This document shows positions 1-7,146 of a stretch of 33,586 nucleotides of DNA, one piece after another. Numbering within the stretch: position 1 is the first letter of the stretch; each line of letters begins with the position of its first letter. Position numbers and translations under genes: made by a program. The DNA is from an uncultured Selenomonadaceae bacterium (GTDB lineage Bacteria; Bacillota; Negativicutes; Selenomonadales; Selenomonadaceae), in assembly GCA_937902665.1 (NCBI GenBank), contig CALELM010000022.1:1-33586 (forward strand). The letters run 5' to 3'. The notes under the pieces were generated by a model. The model saw only the letters and a list, made by a program, of their open reading frames with translations, searched no databases and was not told the DNA's origin.

Positions 1-12
1 GTACGATGCGTA

Positions 13-573
13 TCATTTTCTCTGATCGACGATTTTCTTGCCCATCATGCACTTCACCATGCATTCCACGGCAGGAACCAAGCTCCTCACTGCCTCCCGA
101 ACCTTTGGGACATCCTCCTCCGGAAAAGAAGCCAACACATGCTTCACTACGGTCCAGCCCGGAAGCGGTCTGCCGATACCGATACGTACACGAGCAAAAT
201 TCTCATCTTCCACATGCGCCAAGATAGACTTTATGCCATTATGCCCGCCTGCGCTCCCCTTCTTGCGAATCCGAACCGTCCCCACAGGAATATCCATATC
301 ATCATGCGCTACAATGAGATCCTTCGTATCCAGCTTGTACCAATTCATCAAGGCACCAATTGCCCGCCCGCTCTCGTTCATGTAAGTGAGTGGCTTGACC
401 AAAAGCACCTTTTCCGCACCGATACGGCTTTCCAAGACCAACGCATCATACTTTTCCCGCCAGCTGTCCTCTCCAAGCCTTTCCGCTAATGCATCCATGA
501 GCATAAAACCGGCATTATGTCTGGTTTTCGCATACTCCGTCCCCGGATTTCCAAGCCCTGCAATGATTTTCAT
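13..573 (-). CDS. pth: peptidyl-tRNA hydrolase
   Basis: Cytosolic enzyme that releases peptides from prematurely dropped peptidyl-tRNA so the tRNA can be reused. The 186-residue product matches the usual bacterial Pth length. Visible motifs are GLGNPG at residues 6-11, the catalytic His19 in the TRHNAG segment, the YMNESG segment near 68 and the AHDDMD...GGHNGIKSI core (about 90-117). The start at 573 is chosen over an upstream in-frame codon at 597 because it has GGAGGAG six bases before ATG and begins directly at the conserved first strand (MKIIAGLGNPG). It lies 20 bases after uppP, so the two are probably co-transcribed from the uppP promoter. The stop is close to the window edge and no terminator is visible. 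Identity is very secure. Confidence 0.97.
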   Translation of the reverse strand: MKIIAGLGNPGTEYAKTRHNAGFMLMDALAERLGEDSWREKYDALVLESRIGAEKVLLVKPLTYMNESGRAIGALMNWYKLDTKDLIVAHDDMDIPVGTVRIRKKGSAGGHNGIKSILAHVEDENFARVRIGIGRPLPGWTVVKHVLASFPEEDVPKVREAVRSLVPAVECMVKCMMGKKIVDQRK

Positions 574-593
574 GCTGCTCCTCCGATCTTTTC

Positions 594-1442
594 TCACTGG
601 TTTGCCGTAGGATCTCCTACCAAGAACAAATATGCAATGACTACAATACCAAGTGCAATACGATACCAGCCAAATGCCTTGAAATCATTGTTCTTGATAT
701 AGCGAAGCAGGAACTTAATCGAGAGAATCGAAACGATGAACGCCGTTACCATGCCAACCACCATAATCAGAATTTCTTCTCCTGTGTAATGAAAGCCAAA
801 CTTCACCAACTTCAATGCACTTGCACCGAACATGACAGGAATCGCAAGGAAAAAGGTAAATTCTGCAGCCACATAGCGAGATGCACCAAAAAGGATACCG
901 CCTAAAATAGTCGCTCCAGAACGTGATGTTCCGGGTACCAAGGAAAGCACCTGAAAAAGCCCTATGATAAGTGCTGTCCGATAATCCAATCGATCCAGAT
1001 CAGTCACTCGCGGACGGCGATGTTTATTGTAGTTTTCCACCAAAATAAACATAATTCCATAAAAAATCAAAGTTGCCGCAACTACAGGAGCTGTCATGAA
1101 ATGTTCCTCCATGTATTTGTTAAACATCAGTCCGATAACAGCAGCTGGAACGCAAGCAACACATACCTTGCACCACAAGTTAATGGTATCCTTTTTTTCC
1201 CGTTTTGATTTGAAAGACGAAAAAGGATTCAGCTTCTCAAAGTTCAATACGACAACTGCCAGAATAGCACCAAGCTGAATCACGACCAAGAACATGTCCA
1301 TAAAGGACTTGCTCACGTCCAGTTTTATAAACTCATCTACCAAAATCATGTGTCCTGTGCTGCTCACAGGAAGCCACTCCGTAAGACCCTCTACGATACC
1401 CAAAATCACGGTCTTTAACAGCTCAACGAAACTAAGATCCAA
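594..1442 (-). CDS. uppP: undecaprenyl-diphosphatase UppP (BacA family)
   Basis: Integral membrane phosphatase that converts undecaprenyl diphosphate to the monophosphate lipid carrier for peptidoglycan and other wall polymers; overproduction is known to give bacitracin resistance in other bacteria. The 282-residue protein is hydrophobic throughout and carries both family signatures: the EGLTEWLPVSSTGH block at residues 18-31 and the later PGTSRSGATI block. The start is read as TTG at 1442, preceded by GGAGGG about ten bases away and giving the family-typical N-terminus (D-L-S-F-V-E-L-L-K). The longer frame reaching 1514 would begin inside the -35 element of the gene's own promoter, so it is rejected. 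It is followed 20 bases on by pth. Confidence 0.95.
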   Translation of the reverse strand: MDLSFVELLKTVILGIVEGLTEWLPVSSTGHMILVDEFIKLDVSKSFMDMFLVVIQLGAILAVVVLNFEKLNPFSSFKSKREKKDTINLWCKVCVACVPAAVIGLMFNKYMEEHFMTAPVVAATLIFYGIMFILVENYNKHRRPRVTDLDRLDYRTALIIGLFQVLSLVPGTSRSGATILGGILFGASRYVAAEFTFFLAIPVMFGASALKLVKFGFHYTGEEILIMVVGMVTAFIVSILSIKFLLRYIKNNDFKAFGWYRIALGIVVIAYLFLVGDPTANQ

Positions 1443-1485
1443 TTTTCTATCCCTCCAACAAAAATATATGTTCTGCATCCGTTTC

Positions 1486-1514
1486 ATTAAAGCATAGGCA
1501 GAAAACAGTGTCAA
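1486..1514 (-). promoter_or_regulatory. sigma-70-type promoter of uppP-pth
   Basis: On the minus strand there is a perfect TTGACA (1509-1514), a 17-base spacer and TTTAAT (1486-1491). Transcription would start near 1479, about 37 bases before the TTG start of uppP. This is one of the best promoters in the window. Confidence 0.8.
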
Positions 1515-1526
1515 GGTACAACAACG

Positions 1527-1553
1527 TGAATTTGCAGCAGGAGCGCAAATTCA
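1527..1553. promoter_or_regulatory. inverted repeat between uppP and thiN
   Basis: Perfect 9-base arms TGAATTTGC (1527-1535) and GCAAATTCA (1545-1553) separated by 9 bases. It lies just upstream of the uppP -35 element and upstream of thiN. There is no T-run on either side, so it is more like a protein-binding dyad than a terminator. Its function is unknown. Confidence 0.35.
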
Positions 1554-1591
1554 ATGAAGCTGAAAAAATTGCAGCTGTCATTCATTTAAAC

Positions 1592-1620
1592 TGGAAAAAA
1601 ACAAGCATCTTCTATATAAT
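1592..1620 (+). promoter_or_regulatory. possible thiN promoter
   Basis: A consensus TATAAT lies at 1615-1620 on the plus strand, 85 bases before thiN. The matching -35 region (around 1592-1597, tggaaa) is poor, so the call rests mainly on the -10 element and the absence of any other upstream plus-strand gene. No thiamine-pyrophosphate riboswitch motif was recognised in the leader. Confidence 0.35.
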
Positions 1621-1705
1621 ATGAAACTAGAATTCAACTACCTATTCATGACAAAGCTCACAAGAAATAACAAAACACAAAAAGTGAAAGGAATCTATTG
1701 TATCT

Positions 1706-2407
1706 ATGAACACGCAGCTTCTTCAGCTTCCACAGCTTTCTATCCAATCCTCTGTCCCTATCCCTCAAAAACAACATCTTCTGATTTTAGGAGGGCGTCC
1801 TCCTGCCGACCGCTGGCTGCAGGAAGTCTCCAAAAATCGTTCCCTTTGGGCAGTTGATCACGGACTTGATTGCTTGTACCGCAATCAACTTCTCCCTCAA
1901 CATTTGATTGGAGATAATGACAGTGCCAGTTTATCGGCTCAAAAATGGTGTTCTTCCCACGCTGTCCCAATTCACCAATTCCCGACAGAAAAAGACAGGA
2001 CAGACACCCAGCTTGCATTGGAAATAGTTTCTAAGCAACCTGACCCTTTTGCTGTCATTACTGGAGCCTTTGGTGGACGCTTTGACCATGCCTTCAGCAC
2101 AATTCTCTCCTGCGCACATGCAGATCTCGCCTGCTGCTTGGCAGATGAAAAGGAAATACTGTTCTTTTTAAAAAATGATTCCAGCATGTCCATACAATGC
2201 AATATGCTCCCATCCGCAATCTCGCTTCTCCCATGTACTGCAAACTGCAACGGCGTTTCTATCAACAATGTGTATTGGACTCTCAGCAATAGGAATCTCC
2301 TGCAAAGTCTCCCTTGGGCAGTCAGCAATGAACTACGAGAGGGAGACAGCTTCTCTGTCTCCCTCAAAGATGGCATCCTAGGTATATACCTATGCTTTTA
2401 TGAATAA
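1706..2407 (+). CDS. thiN: thiamine pyrophosphokinase
   Basis: Transfers pyrophosphate from ATP to thiamine, giving the cofactor thiamine diphosphate. The 233-residue protein has the family's acidic substrate-binding motifs in order: LLILGGRPP at 25-33, GDNDS at 69-73, TEKDRTDTQLAL at 94-105 and TGAFGGRFDHA at 119-129. The last is followed by a C-terminal beta-rich thiamine-binding half that is less conserved. About 20 residues precede the first conserved strand, so the start could lie further in; the ATG at 1706 has only AAAGGAA at a longish 12-base distance. It is the only gene of thiamine metabolism here and the only sizeable plus-strand gene in the left half. It is convergent with the aminopeptidase gene; the stops are 11 bases apart. 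Confidence 0.9.
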   Translation: MNTQLLQLPQLSIQSSVPIPQKQHLLILGGRPPADRWLQEVSKNRSLWAVDHGLDCLYRNQLLPQHLIGDNDSASLSAQKWCSSHAVPIHQFPTEKDRTDTQLALEIVSKQPDPFAVITGAFGGRFDHAFSTILSCAHADLACCLADEKEILFFLKNDSSMSIQCNMLPSAISLLPCTANCNGVSINNVYWTLSNRNLLQSLPWAVSNELREGDSFSVSLKDGILGIYLCFYE

Positions 2408-2418
2408 ATGCTTTCCCA

Positions 2419-3660
2419 TTAAAACGCGAAATTCCCATGAACAAAGACCGGTACCTTCGTACCGTCTTTTTTTATTCCAGTGATAGAGAGATCTCTTGTA
2501 CCAATCATGAAATCTTCATGCAGCAAGGAATCGTTCACGCCATGCTGCAAAAGCTCCACGGACTGCATGTTCTCTCCTCCCTTGATGCAGGTCGGATATG
2601 CCTTTCCCAGTGCAAAATGGCAAGAAGCATTCTCATCAAACAACGTATTGTAGAATAAGATGCCGCTCTGCGAAATGGGGGAATCAAACGGCACCAATGC
2701 CACTTCCCCCAAGAAGCTTGCCCCTTCGTCCGTTGCCAAAAGCTCCTTAAGTACCGCTTCCCCACGTTCCGCAGAAAAATCTACGACCTTCCCATTCTGA
2801 AATACCAACCGAAAGTTCTCAATCAAATTGCCATGAAAATTCAGCGGCTTCGATGAAACTACGATCCCGTTTACGCCATCACGCTTTGGCAAAGTATAAA
2901 CTTCCTCCGTCGGCATATTGGCAACAAAACGTATCTTCGTATCCGTATATTCTGCACCGCCTGCCCAAATATGTCCCTCCGGAAGCTCAACCATCAAATC
3001 TGTTCCCAAATCATTTTGATAATGCAGAAACTTAAAATCATGTCCATTCATAAAGTCCGAAGCTTTTTTCAAAAATGAAGTATGCTGCCCCCATGCCTCC
3101 ACTGGATCACTATCCTCGGAAATTCGCACCGTTGCGTAGATTTCTTCCCAAAGTTTCTGAACCGCTTCGTCCTCTGTAACCTCCGGAAAAACTTTTTTTG
3201 CCCATGCAGCGGTTGGCACGGATACCACGCACCAGCTGTTCTTGTTGCTCATCAATCTTGCACGATACTCCAAAAGTGCTGCCCCAGCCGCTTGGCTTGC
3301 CATCGTCAAACGGTTCGGTGCAATATCCTTGAAAATCTCTGGATTGCTTGCCGCAATGGAGACAAAAGCTGCCCCCTGCTCCGCATAATCCGTATAAAAT
3401 CTCCTTTGCCACTCTGGATACTCTGAAAAAACCTCTTCCTTGGCATCCCGATAACGAATATGCGAAAAAATCTCATCCTTCCAAGAAATCACGACATCAT
3501 GTGCTCCAGCTTTATAAGCTTCCCTTGCAATTCGTCTTGCAAAATCTGCGCACTCAATCGGGGAATTGATGACCAATAATTGCTCCTTTTGCAAATTCAC
3601 CCCCGTACAAACGACCAAGCGTGCATATTTATCCAGCAAACCATTATCTTTTTCGCTCAT
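2419..3660 (-). CDS. M29-family metallo-aminopeptidase (AmpS/PepS type)
   Basis: Cytosolic leucine-type aminopeptidase of the thermophilic/PepS group, using a two-metal centre to trim N-terminal residues from peptides. The 413-residue length fits M29. The C-terminal catalytic half shows the expected metal-ligand blocks: Glu in NMPTEEVYT, Glu in LGEVALVP, His in NASCHFALG, and His/Asp in NDSLLHEDFMIG near the end. The N-terminal half (CTGVNLQKEQLLVI, KAGAHDVVISW) matches the family fold. The start at 3660 is preferred to the upstream in-frame codon at 3699 because GGAG lies ten bases before ATG and the protein then begins MSEKDNGLLDKYA. It sits 51 bases after dtd in an apparent galE-dtd-aminopeptidase operon. 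Its 3' end doubles as the thiN terminator. Confidence 0.9.
   Translation of the reverse strand: MSEKDNGLLDKYARLVVCTGVNLQKEQLLVINSPIECADFARRIAREAYKAGAHDVVISWKDEIFSHIRYRDAKEEVFSEYPEWQRRFYTDYAEQGAAFVSIAASNPEIFKDIAPNRLTMASQAAGAALLEYRARLMSNKNSWCVVSVPTAAWAKKVFPEVTEDEAVQKLWEEIYATVRISEDSDPVEAWGQHTSFLKKASDFMNGHDFKFLHYQNDLGTDLMVELPEGHIWAGGAEYTDTKIRFVANMPTEEVYTLPKRDGVNGIVVSSKPLNFHGNLIENFRLVFQNGKVVDFSAERGEAVLKELLATDEGASFLGEVALVPFDSPISQSGILFYNTLFDENASCHFALGKAYPTCIKGGENMQSVELLQHGVNDSLLHEDFMIGTRDLSITGIKKDGTKVPVFVHGNFAF
2443..2476 (+). terminator. intrinsic terminator of thiN, inside the convergent gene
   Basis: Arms at 2443-2454 and 2459-2469 pair over 11 positions with one bulged C around a CTTC loop, followed by a run of seven T on the plus strand (2467-2473). 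It starts 35 bases after the thiN stop but lies within the last codons of the convergent M29 aminopeptidase gene, where it encodes part of the D-G-T-K-V-P-V-F-V tail. Confidence 0.8.
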
Positions 3661-3711
3661 AACGGCACTCCATTCCCTGCTATTTCCCAAAACAGCCAAC
3701 TTCCCATGCGG

Positions 3712-4152
3712 TCATTTATCCGTGTCATACAGCAAAGTAACAGGTCCATCATTGACAGACGCTACCTGCATGTCTGCACCAAATTCCCCATGCTCCACAT
3801 GAAAACCAAGATTTTCACATTCCGAAAGGAACTTCTCATACAATGGAACAGCAATATCCGGCTTTGCTGCATAAGAGAATCCCGGTCTCCTGCTTTTTAA
3901 GTCGGCATACAAGGTGAATTGAGAAACAACCAAGAGTTCTCCATTTACCTGTTCCAGACTTCGAGACATCTTTCCGTTTTCATCCTCAAATACTCGCAAG
4001 TGGCAGATTTTATCAGCCAAATAAACAGCTTCTTTTTCCGTATCCTCAGGGCCAACCCCCAAAAGTACGAGATATCCCTGCTGGATCTTCCCATGCATTT
4101 CCCCATCAATTTCTACAGATGCACTTTTCACGCGCGTTACTACAGCTCTCAA
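3712..4152 (-). CDS. dtd: D-aminoacyl-tRNA deacylase
   Basis: Proofreading enzyme that hydrolyses D-amino acids (and misattached glycine) from tRNA. The 146-residue length is typical. The two active-site signatures are present: SQFTLY at 77-82, carrying the backbone oxyanion hole, and NDGPVT at 134-139, with the Gly-Pro pair that rejects L-amino acids. The start codon is TTG at 4152, giving M-R-A-V-V-T-R-V; GGAGG lies eight bases upstream and no ATG fits. galE ends 27 bases upstream and the aminopeptidase starts 51 bases downstream, so co-transcription is likely. In many Firmicutes dtd follows relA; no relA is seen here. Confidence 0.95.
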   Translation of the reverse strand: MRAVVTRVKSASVEIDGEMHGKIQQGYLVLLGVGPEDTEKEAVYLADKICHLRVFEDENGKMSRSLEQVNGELLVVSQFTLYADLKSRRPGFSYAAKPDIAVPLYEKFLSECENLGFHVEHGEFGADMQVASVNDGPVTLLYDTDK

Positions 4153-4179
4153 CCAATGATCCTCCCGTCACTCATACAT

Positions 4180-5148
4180 TTATCCTTTTATCTTCTGATG
4201 CCATTTCCAAGCCGTTTCCATGATTGCCTGCAAATCATACTTTGGCTGCCACCCAAGAAGCTTTCTTGCTTTTTCCGCGCTTCCAATCAATCTCGGCGGA
4301 TCTCCTGGACGACGCTCCACATATTTTACAGCAATCTCTTTTCCTGTTATCTTTCTTGCGATATCTATAATCTCCTTTACGGAATACCCGACTCCATTTC
4401 CAAGGTTAAAATCCTCGGAGCATTGATGCTCCTTGATGTACTGCAATGCACGAATATGAGCATCTGCAAGATCCAGAATATGAATATAGTCTCGCACACA
4501 AGTGCCATCCTCTGTAGGATAATCTGTTCCAAAAACAGAAATGCTGTCCCTTGCACCGATTGCAGCATCCAGAACCAAAGGAATCAAATGCGTTTCCGGC
4601 TGATGCAGTTCTCCTATCTCACTGTCCGGATCTGCCCCCGCAGCATTAAAATAACGAAGCACGCAATAATTTAATCCATACGCCCTGTGATAATCTTCCA
4701 AGATTTTTTCTACCATCCATTTTGTGCGGCCATACGGATTGATGGGAGCTTGCGGCATATCCTCAACGATTGGAATTTGCTGAGGCTCTCCATAAGTTGC
4801 GCAGGTGGACGAAAAAATAAAATATTTTACGCCATGCTTTACCATAGCATCCAGCAAATGAATCGTGTTCGCAACGTTGTTCCTATAGTATTTTGCTGGA
4901 TTCTCTACCGATTCCCCCACATAGGTAAAGGCTGAAAAATGCATGACTGCTTCTATCGAATACTTAGAAAAGACTTCATCAAGCAATGATTCATCTGCCA
5001 GATCCCCTTCCACAAAGGTTCCCCACTTAACAGCTTCCCGATGCCCATAAACCAAATTATCCAGTACCAAGGTTTCCTTGCCCTGCTGTGCCAGCAGCTT
5101 GTTCATATGACTTCCAATGTATCCTGCACCGCCAACAATTAAAATCAT
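4180..5148 (-). CDS. galE: UDP-glucose 4-epimerase
   Basis: Interconverts UDP-glucose and UDP-galactose through a transient NAD-linked keto intermediate, supplying galactose for surface polysaccharide or feeding the Leloir pathway. It is an extended short-chain dehydrogenase: NAD-binding GGAGYIGS at residues 6-13, SSTCATYG at 113-120 with the catalytic Ser/Thr, and the YGRTK catalytic Tyr139/Lys143 pair. The C-terminal RRPGDPPRLIG and LGWQPKYDL segments are typical of GalE. At 322 residues it is of normal length. The start at 5148 follows a strong GGAGGTGAAATAT site; the longer frame at 5163 would begin inside that site. No other Leloir genes are adjacent. Other UDP-sugar epimerases are possible but less likely. 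Confidence 0.92.
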   Translation of the reverse strand: MILIVGGAGYIGSHMNKLLAQQGKETLVLDNLVYGHREAVKWGTFVEGDLADESLLDEVFSKYSIEAVMHFSAFTYVGESVENPAKYYRNNVANTIHLLDAMVKHGVKYFIFSSTCATYGEPQQIPIVEDMPQAPINPYGRTKWMVEKILEDYHRAYGLNYCVLRYFNAAGADPDSEIGELHQPETHLIPLVLDAAIGARDSISVFGTDYPTEDGTCVRDYIHILDLADAHIRALQYIKEHQCSEDFNLGNGVGYSVKEIIDIARKITGKEIAVKYVERRPGDPPRLIGSAEKARKLLGWQPKYDLQAIMETAWKWHQKIKG

Positions 5149-5193
5149 ATATTTCACCTCCAATAGTCACGTTTTCATTCCACACACAAACTC

Positions 5194-5222
5194 ATTCTAC
5201 GCCACCATTGGGACAATCGCAA
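5194..5222 (-). promoter_or_regulatory. promoter of galE-dtd-aminopeptidase
   Basis: On the minus strand TTGCGA (5217-5222), a 17-base spacer and TAGAAT (5194-5199) precede galE by 45 bases. It starts right after the stop of the LysM gene, so galE probably has its own transcript. Confidence 0.6.
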
Positions 5223-5238
5223 GAAGAATGTTTTTCTT

Positions 5239-5499
5239 TTAATTCATTACAGGTATCAGGAGCGTCTGTCCTGCCCTCAAGCCCCCCTCCGAATTCAATC
5301 CATTGATTTCTATAATCGCCTCCCGCAGCTCCTTTGCATGCTCCGCATTTTTCTCATAACGTGCCGCCAAGGACCATACCGTTTCCTCCTTTTGTACCGT
5401 AATCGATTCAAACGTATCACAACGCAAGTAAGTATTCGTCAGCTGCAAAGGCATCATTGCCAGAACCAATAGTAAAACTGCAAAAAAATGCTTCTTCAT
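5239..5499 (-). CDS. LysM membrane protein, probable YneA-like SOS division inhibitor
   Basis: An 86-residue protein with a single N-terminal hydrophobic segment (about 4-22, after Met-Lys-Lys) and one LysM domain (about 33-83: ITVQKEETVWSLAARY ... LRAGQTLLIPV) that would sit outside the membrane and bind peptidoglycan. This size and domain order match Bacillus YneA, an SOS-induced inhibitor of cell division. The start at 5499 has AAGGAG eleven bases upstream; the longer frame lacks a site. The promoter carries a near-perfect LexA-type box (CGAAC-N4-GTTC) over the likely transcription start, plus a second box upstream. In Bacillus yneA is divergent from lexA; here an unknown 86-residue gene takes that position. 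The LysM call is firm; the division-inhibitor role is inferred from architecture and boxes. Confidence 0.75.
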   Translation of the reverse strand: MKKHFFAVLLLVLAMMPLQLTNTYLRCDTFESITVQKEETVWSLAARYEKNAEHAKELREAIIEINGLNSEGGLRAGQTLLIPVMN

Positions 5500-5528
5500 G
5501 GTACACCATCTCCTTGAATATCGTAAAG

Positions 5529-5541
5529 CGAACACACGTTC
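5529..5541. promoter_or_regulatory. LexA (SOS) box 1
   Basis: CGAAC-ACAC-GTTC, the Gram-positive LexA/DinR operator pattern (CGAAC-N4-GTTC). It lies just downstream of the -10 element of the LysM gene's promoter, over the predicted transcription start, an ideal repressing position. Confidence 0.75.
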
Positions 5542-5548
5542 TTTTTAC

Positions 5549-5577
5549 AATATACCACAGATGCTGTACTCTTTCAA
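5549..5577 (-). promoter_or_regulatory. promoter of the LysM (YneA-like) gene
   Basis: Minus-strand TTGAAA (5572-5577), 17-base spacer, TATATT (5549-5554). It is bracketed by the two LexA-like boxes at 5529-5541 and 5586-5599. Confidence 0.7.
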
Positions 5578-5585
5578 TATTTTTT

Positions 5586-5599
5586 CGAACATATATTCG
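5586..5599. promoter_or_regulatory. LexA (SOS) box 2
   Basis: CGAAC-ATAT-ATTCG, one base from a perfect palindromic Gram-positive LexA operator. It abuts the -35 element of the plus-strand promoter at 5601-5629 and lies nine bases upstream of the LysM promoter, so it could act on both divergent genes. Confidence 0.6.
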
Positions 5600-5600
5600 T

Positions 5601-5629
5601 TTGTCTTTTCTTTTGTGCTTTGCTACAAT
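5601..5629 (+). promoter_or_regulatory. promoter of the divergent 86-residue gene
   Basis: TTGTCT (5601-5606), 17-base spacer, TACAAT (5624-5629) on the plus strand, 31 bases before the ATG at 5661. LexA-like box 2 ends one base before the -35 element. Confidence 0.65.
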
Positions 5630-5660
5630 CAGAGCAAATGCAAAGAAAGGCTGATGAAAA

Positions 5661-5921
5661 ATGACAATACATGGTGCAGTCATTATCGAGCAAGGTGTCA
5701 CTTTTGCTGTAATCTCAGTAAACGCATCCGTCACACGATATACGGCACGTCTCGTTCAGGTTCGCAGGGAACTTTCCCAATTCTTTCCAAACATGCCGAT
5801 CATTCTCATGTCACAGGATCGAGACGGAACGCCTCATTTCTACGGGCGGAAGGATATCGTTGAATTCTTAAAAAGCATTCGATTGGATCAGATACCATGG
5901 AAAACCTATCATCTGTATTAA
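5661..5921 (+). CDS. small protein of unknown function, divergent from the LysM gene
   Basis: I do not recognise this 86-residue soluble protein. It has an alternating beta-strand-like N-terminus (HGAVIIEQGVTFAVISV), a basic helix (RLVQVRRELSQFF) and a polar C-terminus with FYGRKDIVEFLKSI and WKTYHLY. There is no signal peptide, membrane segment or metal-binding cluster. It looks real because it has its own promoter (5601-5629), AAAGG about ten bases before the ATG, and a strong terminator directly after it. It is divergent from the YneA-like gene and shares a LexA-type box with it, so damage-inducible expression is plausible. The central IILMSQDRDGTPHFYGR stretch suggests a small alpha/beta fold; nothing more can be said from sequence alone. 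Confidence 0.7.
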   Translation: MTIHGAVIIEQGVTFAVISVNASVTRYTARLVQVRRELSQFFPNMPIILMSQDRDGTPHFYGRKDIVEFLKSIRLDQIPWKTYHLY

Positions 5922-5929
5922 ATATACTA

Positions 5930-5976
5930 AAAACAGGTTTCATGCAGGTAAAGTGTCCCTGCATGAAACCTGTTTT
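5930..5976. terminator. bidirectional terminator
   Basis: Perfect 19-base arms at 5930-5948 and 5958-5976 around a 9-base loop. T-rich tracts follow on both strands (TTTT on plus, TTTTT on minus). It separates the plus-strand 86-residue gene (stop 5921) from the minus-strand TetR gene (stop 5979) and would serve both. Confidence 0.9.
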
Positions 5977-5978
5977 CT

Positions 5979-6965
5979 CTATCCTTCCATATTTACAAAT
6001 CCCAGCAACAATTTCTCTGTATTATCACCCAACTTGGTAAACCGCACATAGCATTTCTTCGGTTTGCCATGAATCAAAATTCTTGTAAGAAACTGATATA
6101 CCTTCCTTTCCTTGAGAGCCTCCAAAACCACATCTTTCCGTACAGCCCGCAAAAAGTCTTCCAGATCCTCAAGGAACACCGCCCTGCAAACAAAATAGCG
6201 CAACCGTTCCATCTCCGAAGAATCTTCAATATCATTCAACAGGTTCCTCGCCCAATCAGAATAGCAATACACATCAAAGACATCCCGCCTGAAATCCAGA
6301 ACACCAAGCAACTCATAGTTGACGCAGATTCCTCGAATGATTTGCAGCAAATCAAACTTAGATGGATTTTTTACAATATGTGTCTTGGAATGCATCTCTT
6401 CCAAAGCACCATTTAAAACCCAAACCGATCGCAAAAATGCCTCATCGGGAGGAAGGGGAATTCCTACTTCACAATAGGCACAGACAGAGCCTATGACATT
6501 TTTCAGGAAATCTATCAGCACATGAAAAGCATCCTTCTCATCAACCCCTGAATTTCTGATAACATCAAAAACCTTGCTCTCTATAAATCTTTCCCGCATC
6601 AGCTTCATTGCTTCTCCCGGCACAAGAGCAGGATCCATCAAAAAGTTGGCAGCAAACAGGTAGCGAATATCTCGCTTTTGCGCTTTATCCTTCACATCAT
6701 GCACTACCATAAGAGCAATTTCCCTTAGGCTTGCATTCTCTGGAATTGCATCAAAGACAGGCAGGATCTGATTGCGTATCACTTCTATCAAAAGTCCGCA
6801 CTTTCCACCAAAGCGTTTGGTAATCAGCCCCTGCGTAATTCCCGCCTTTGCCGCCACAATGCCAAGTCTGGCATCATGATATCCATGCTCAGAAAACTCC
6901 CTCAATGCAACCTGCAAGATTTTCTTTTTTGTTTGTTCCCTCTGAAGTTCTTTTTTCGTAGGCAT
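5979..6965 (-). CDS. long TetR-family regulator with PAS-like C-terminal domain
   Basis: Residues 12-60 are a clear TetR DNA-binding domain (QTKKKILQVALREFSEHGY then the VAAKAGITQGLITKRFGGK helix-turn-helix). Residues about 65-195 look like the usual all-helical ligand/dimer domain. Unlike typical TetR proteins of about 200 residues this one has 328: residues about 205-328 (from LLQIIRGICVNYELLGVLDF to LLLGFVNMEG) resemble the PAS-type sensory modules found before GGDEF or kinase domains in anaerobic Firmicutes. The start at 6965 has GGAGG five bases upstream, better than the ATG at 7040, which has no clear site. A 14-base palindrome at its promoter suggests autoregulation. Ligand and targets are unknown; no adjacent transporter gives a clue. 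Confidence 0.8.
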   Translation of the reverse strand: MPTKKELQREQTKKKILQVALREFSEHGYHDARLGIVAAKAGITQGLITKRFGGKCGLLIEVIRNQILPVFDAIPENASLREIALMVVHDVKDKAQKRDIRYLFAANFLMDPALVPGEAMKLMRERFIESKVFDVIRNSGVDEKDAFHVLIDFLKNVIGSVCAYCEVGIPLPPDEAFLRSVWVLNGALEEMHSKTHIVKNPSKFDLLQIIRGICVNYELLGVLDFRRDVFDVYCYSDWARNLLNDIEDSSEMERLRYFVCRAVFLEDLEDFLRAVRKDVVLEALKERKVYQFLTRILIHGKPKKCYVRFTKLGDNTEKLLLGFVNMEG

Positions 6966-7146
6966 ACATTCCTCCGGCATTTTTATCTCAACTTGTACAA
7001 GGGCATCTCCTATCCATCCTGCTTGTTCTTTTTCTGTCATATTTCACAGAAGCTTTTTATTTTACTGACGAAAAATCCCTAAGCGATTTGAATACATCAA
7101 GTTTTTAAAGATTGCCATACTATATTCCGATGTTATTCCAAAAACT

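Noticed and set aside
1443..1705. Thiamine-pyrophosphate riboswitch before thiN
   Set aside because: The conserved CTGAGA core was not found in the leader; thiamine kinase genes of this type often lack one.
2443..2469. Terminator for the aminopeptidase gene on the minus strand
   Set aside because: The hairpin precedes that gene's stop codon and has only a short T-run on the minus strand; it fits thiN on the plus strand.
3919..4674. 251-codon plus-strand frame over dtd and galE
   Set aside because: It covers parts of two well-supported minus-strand genes and has a composition expected of an antisense shadow.
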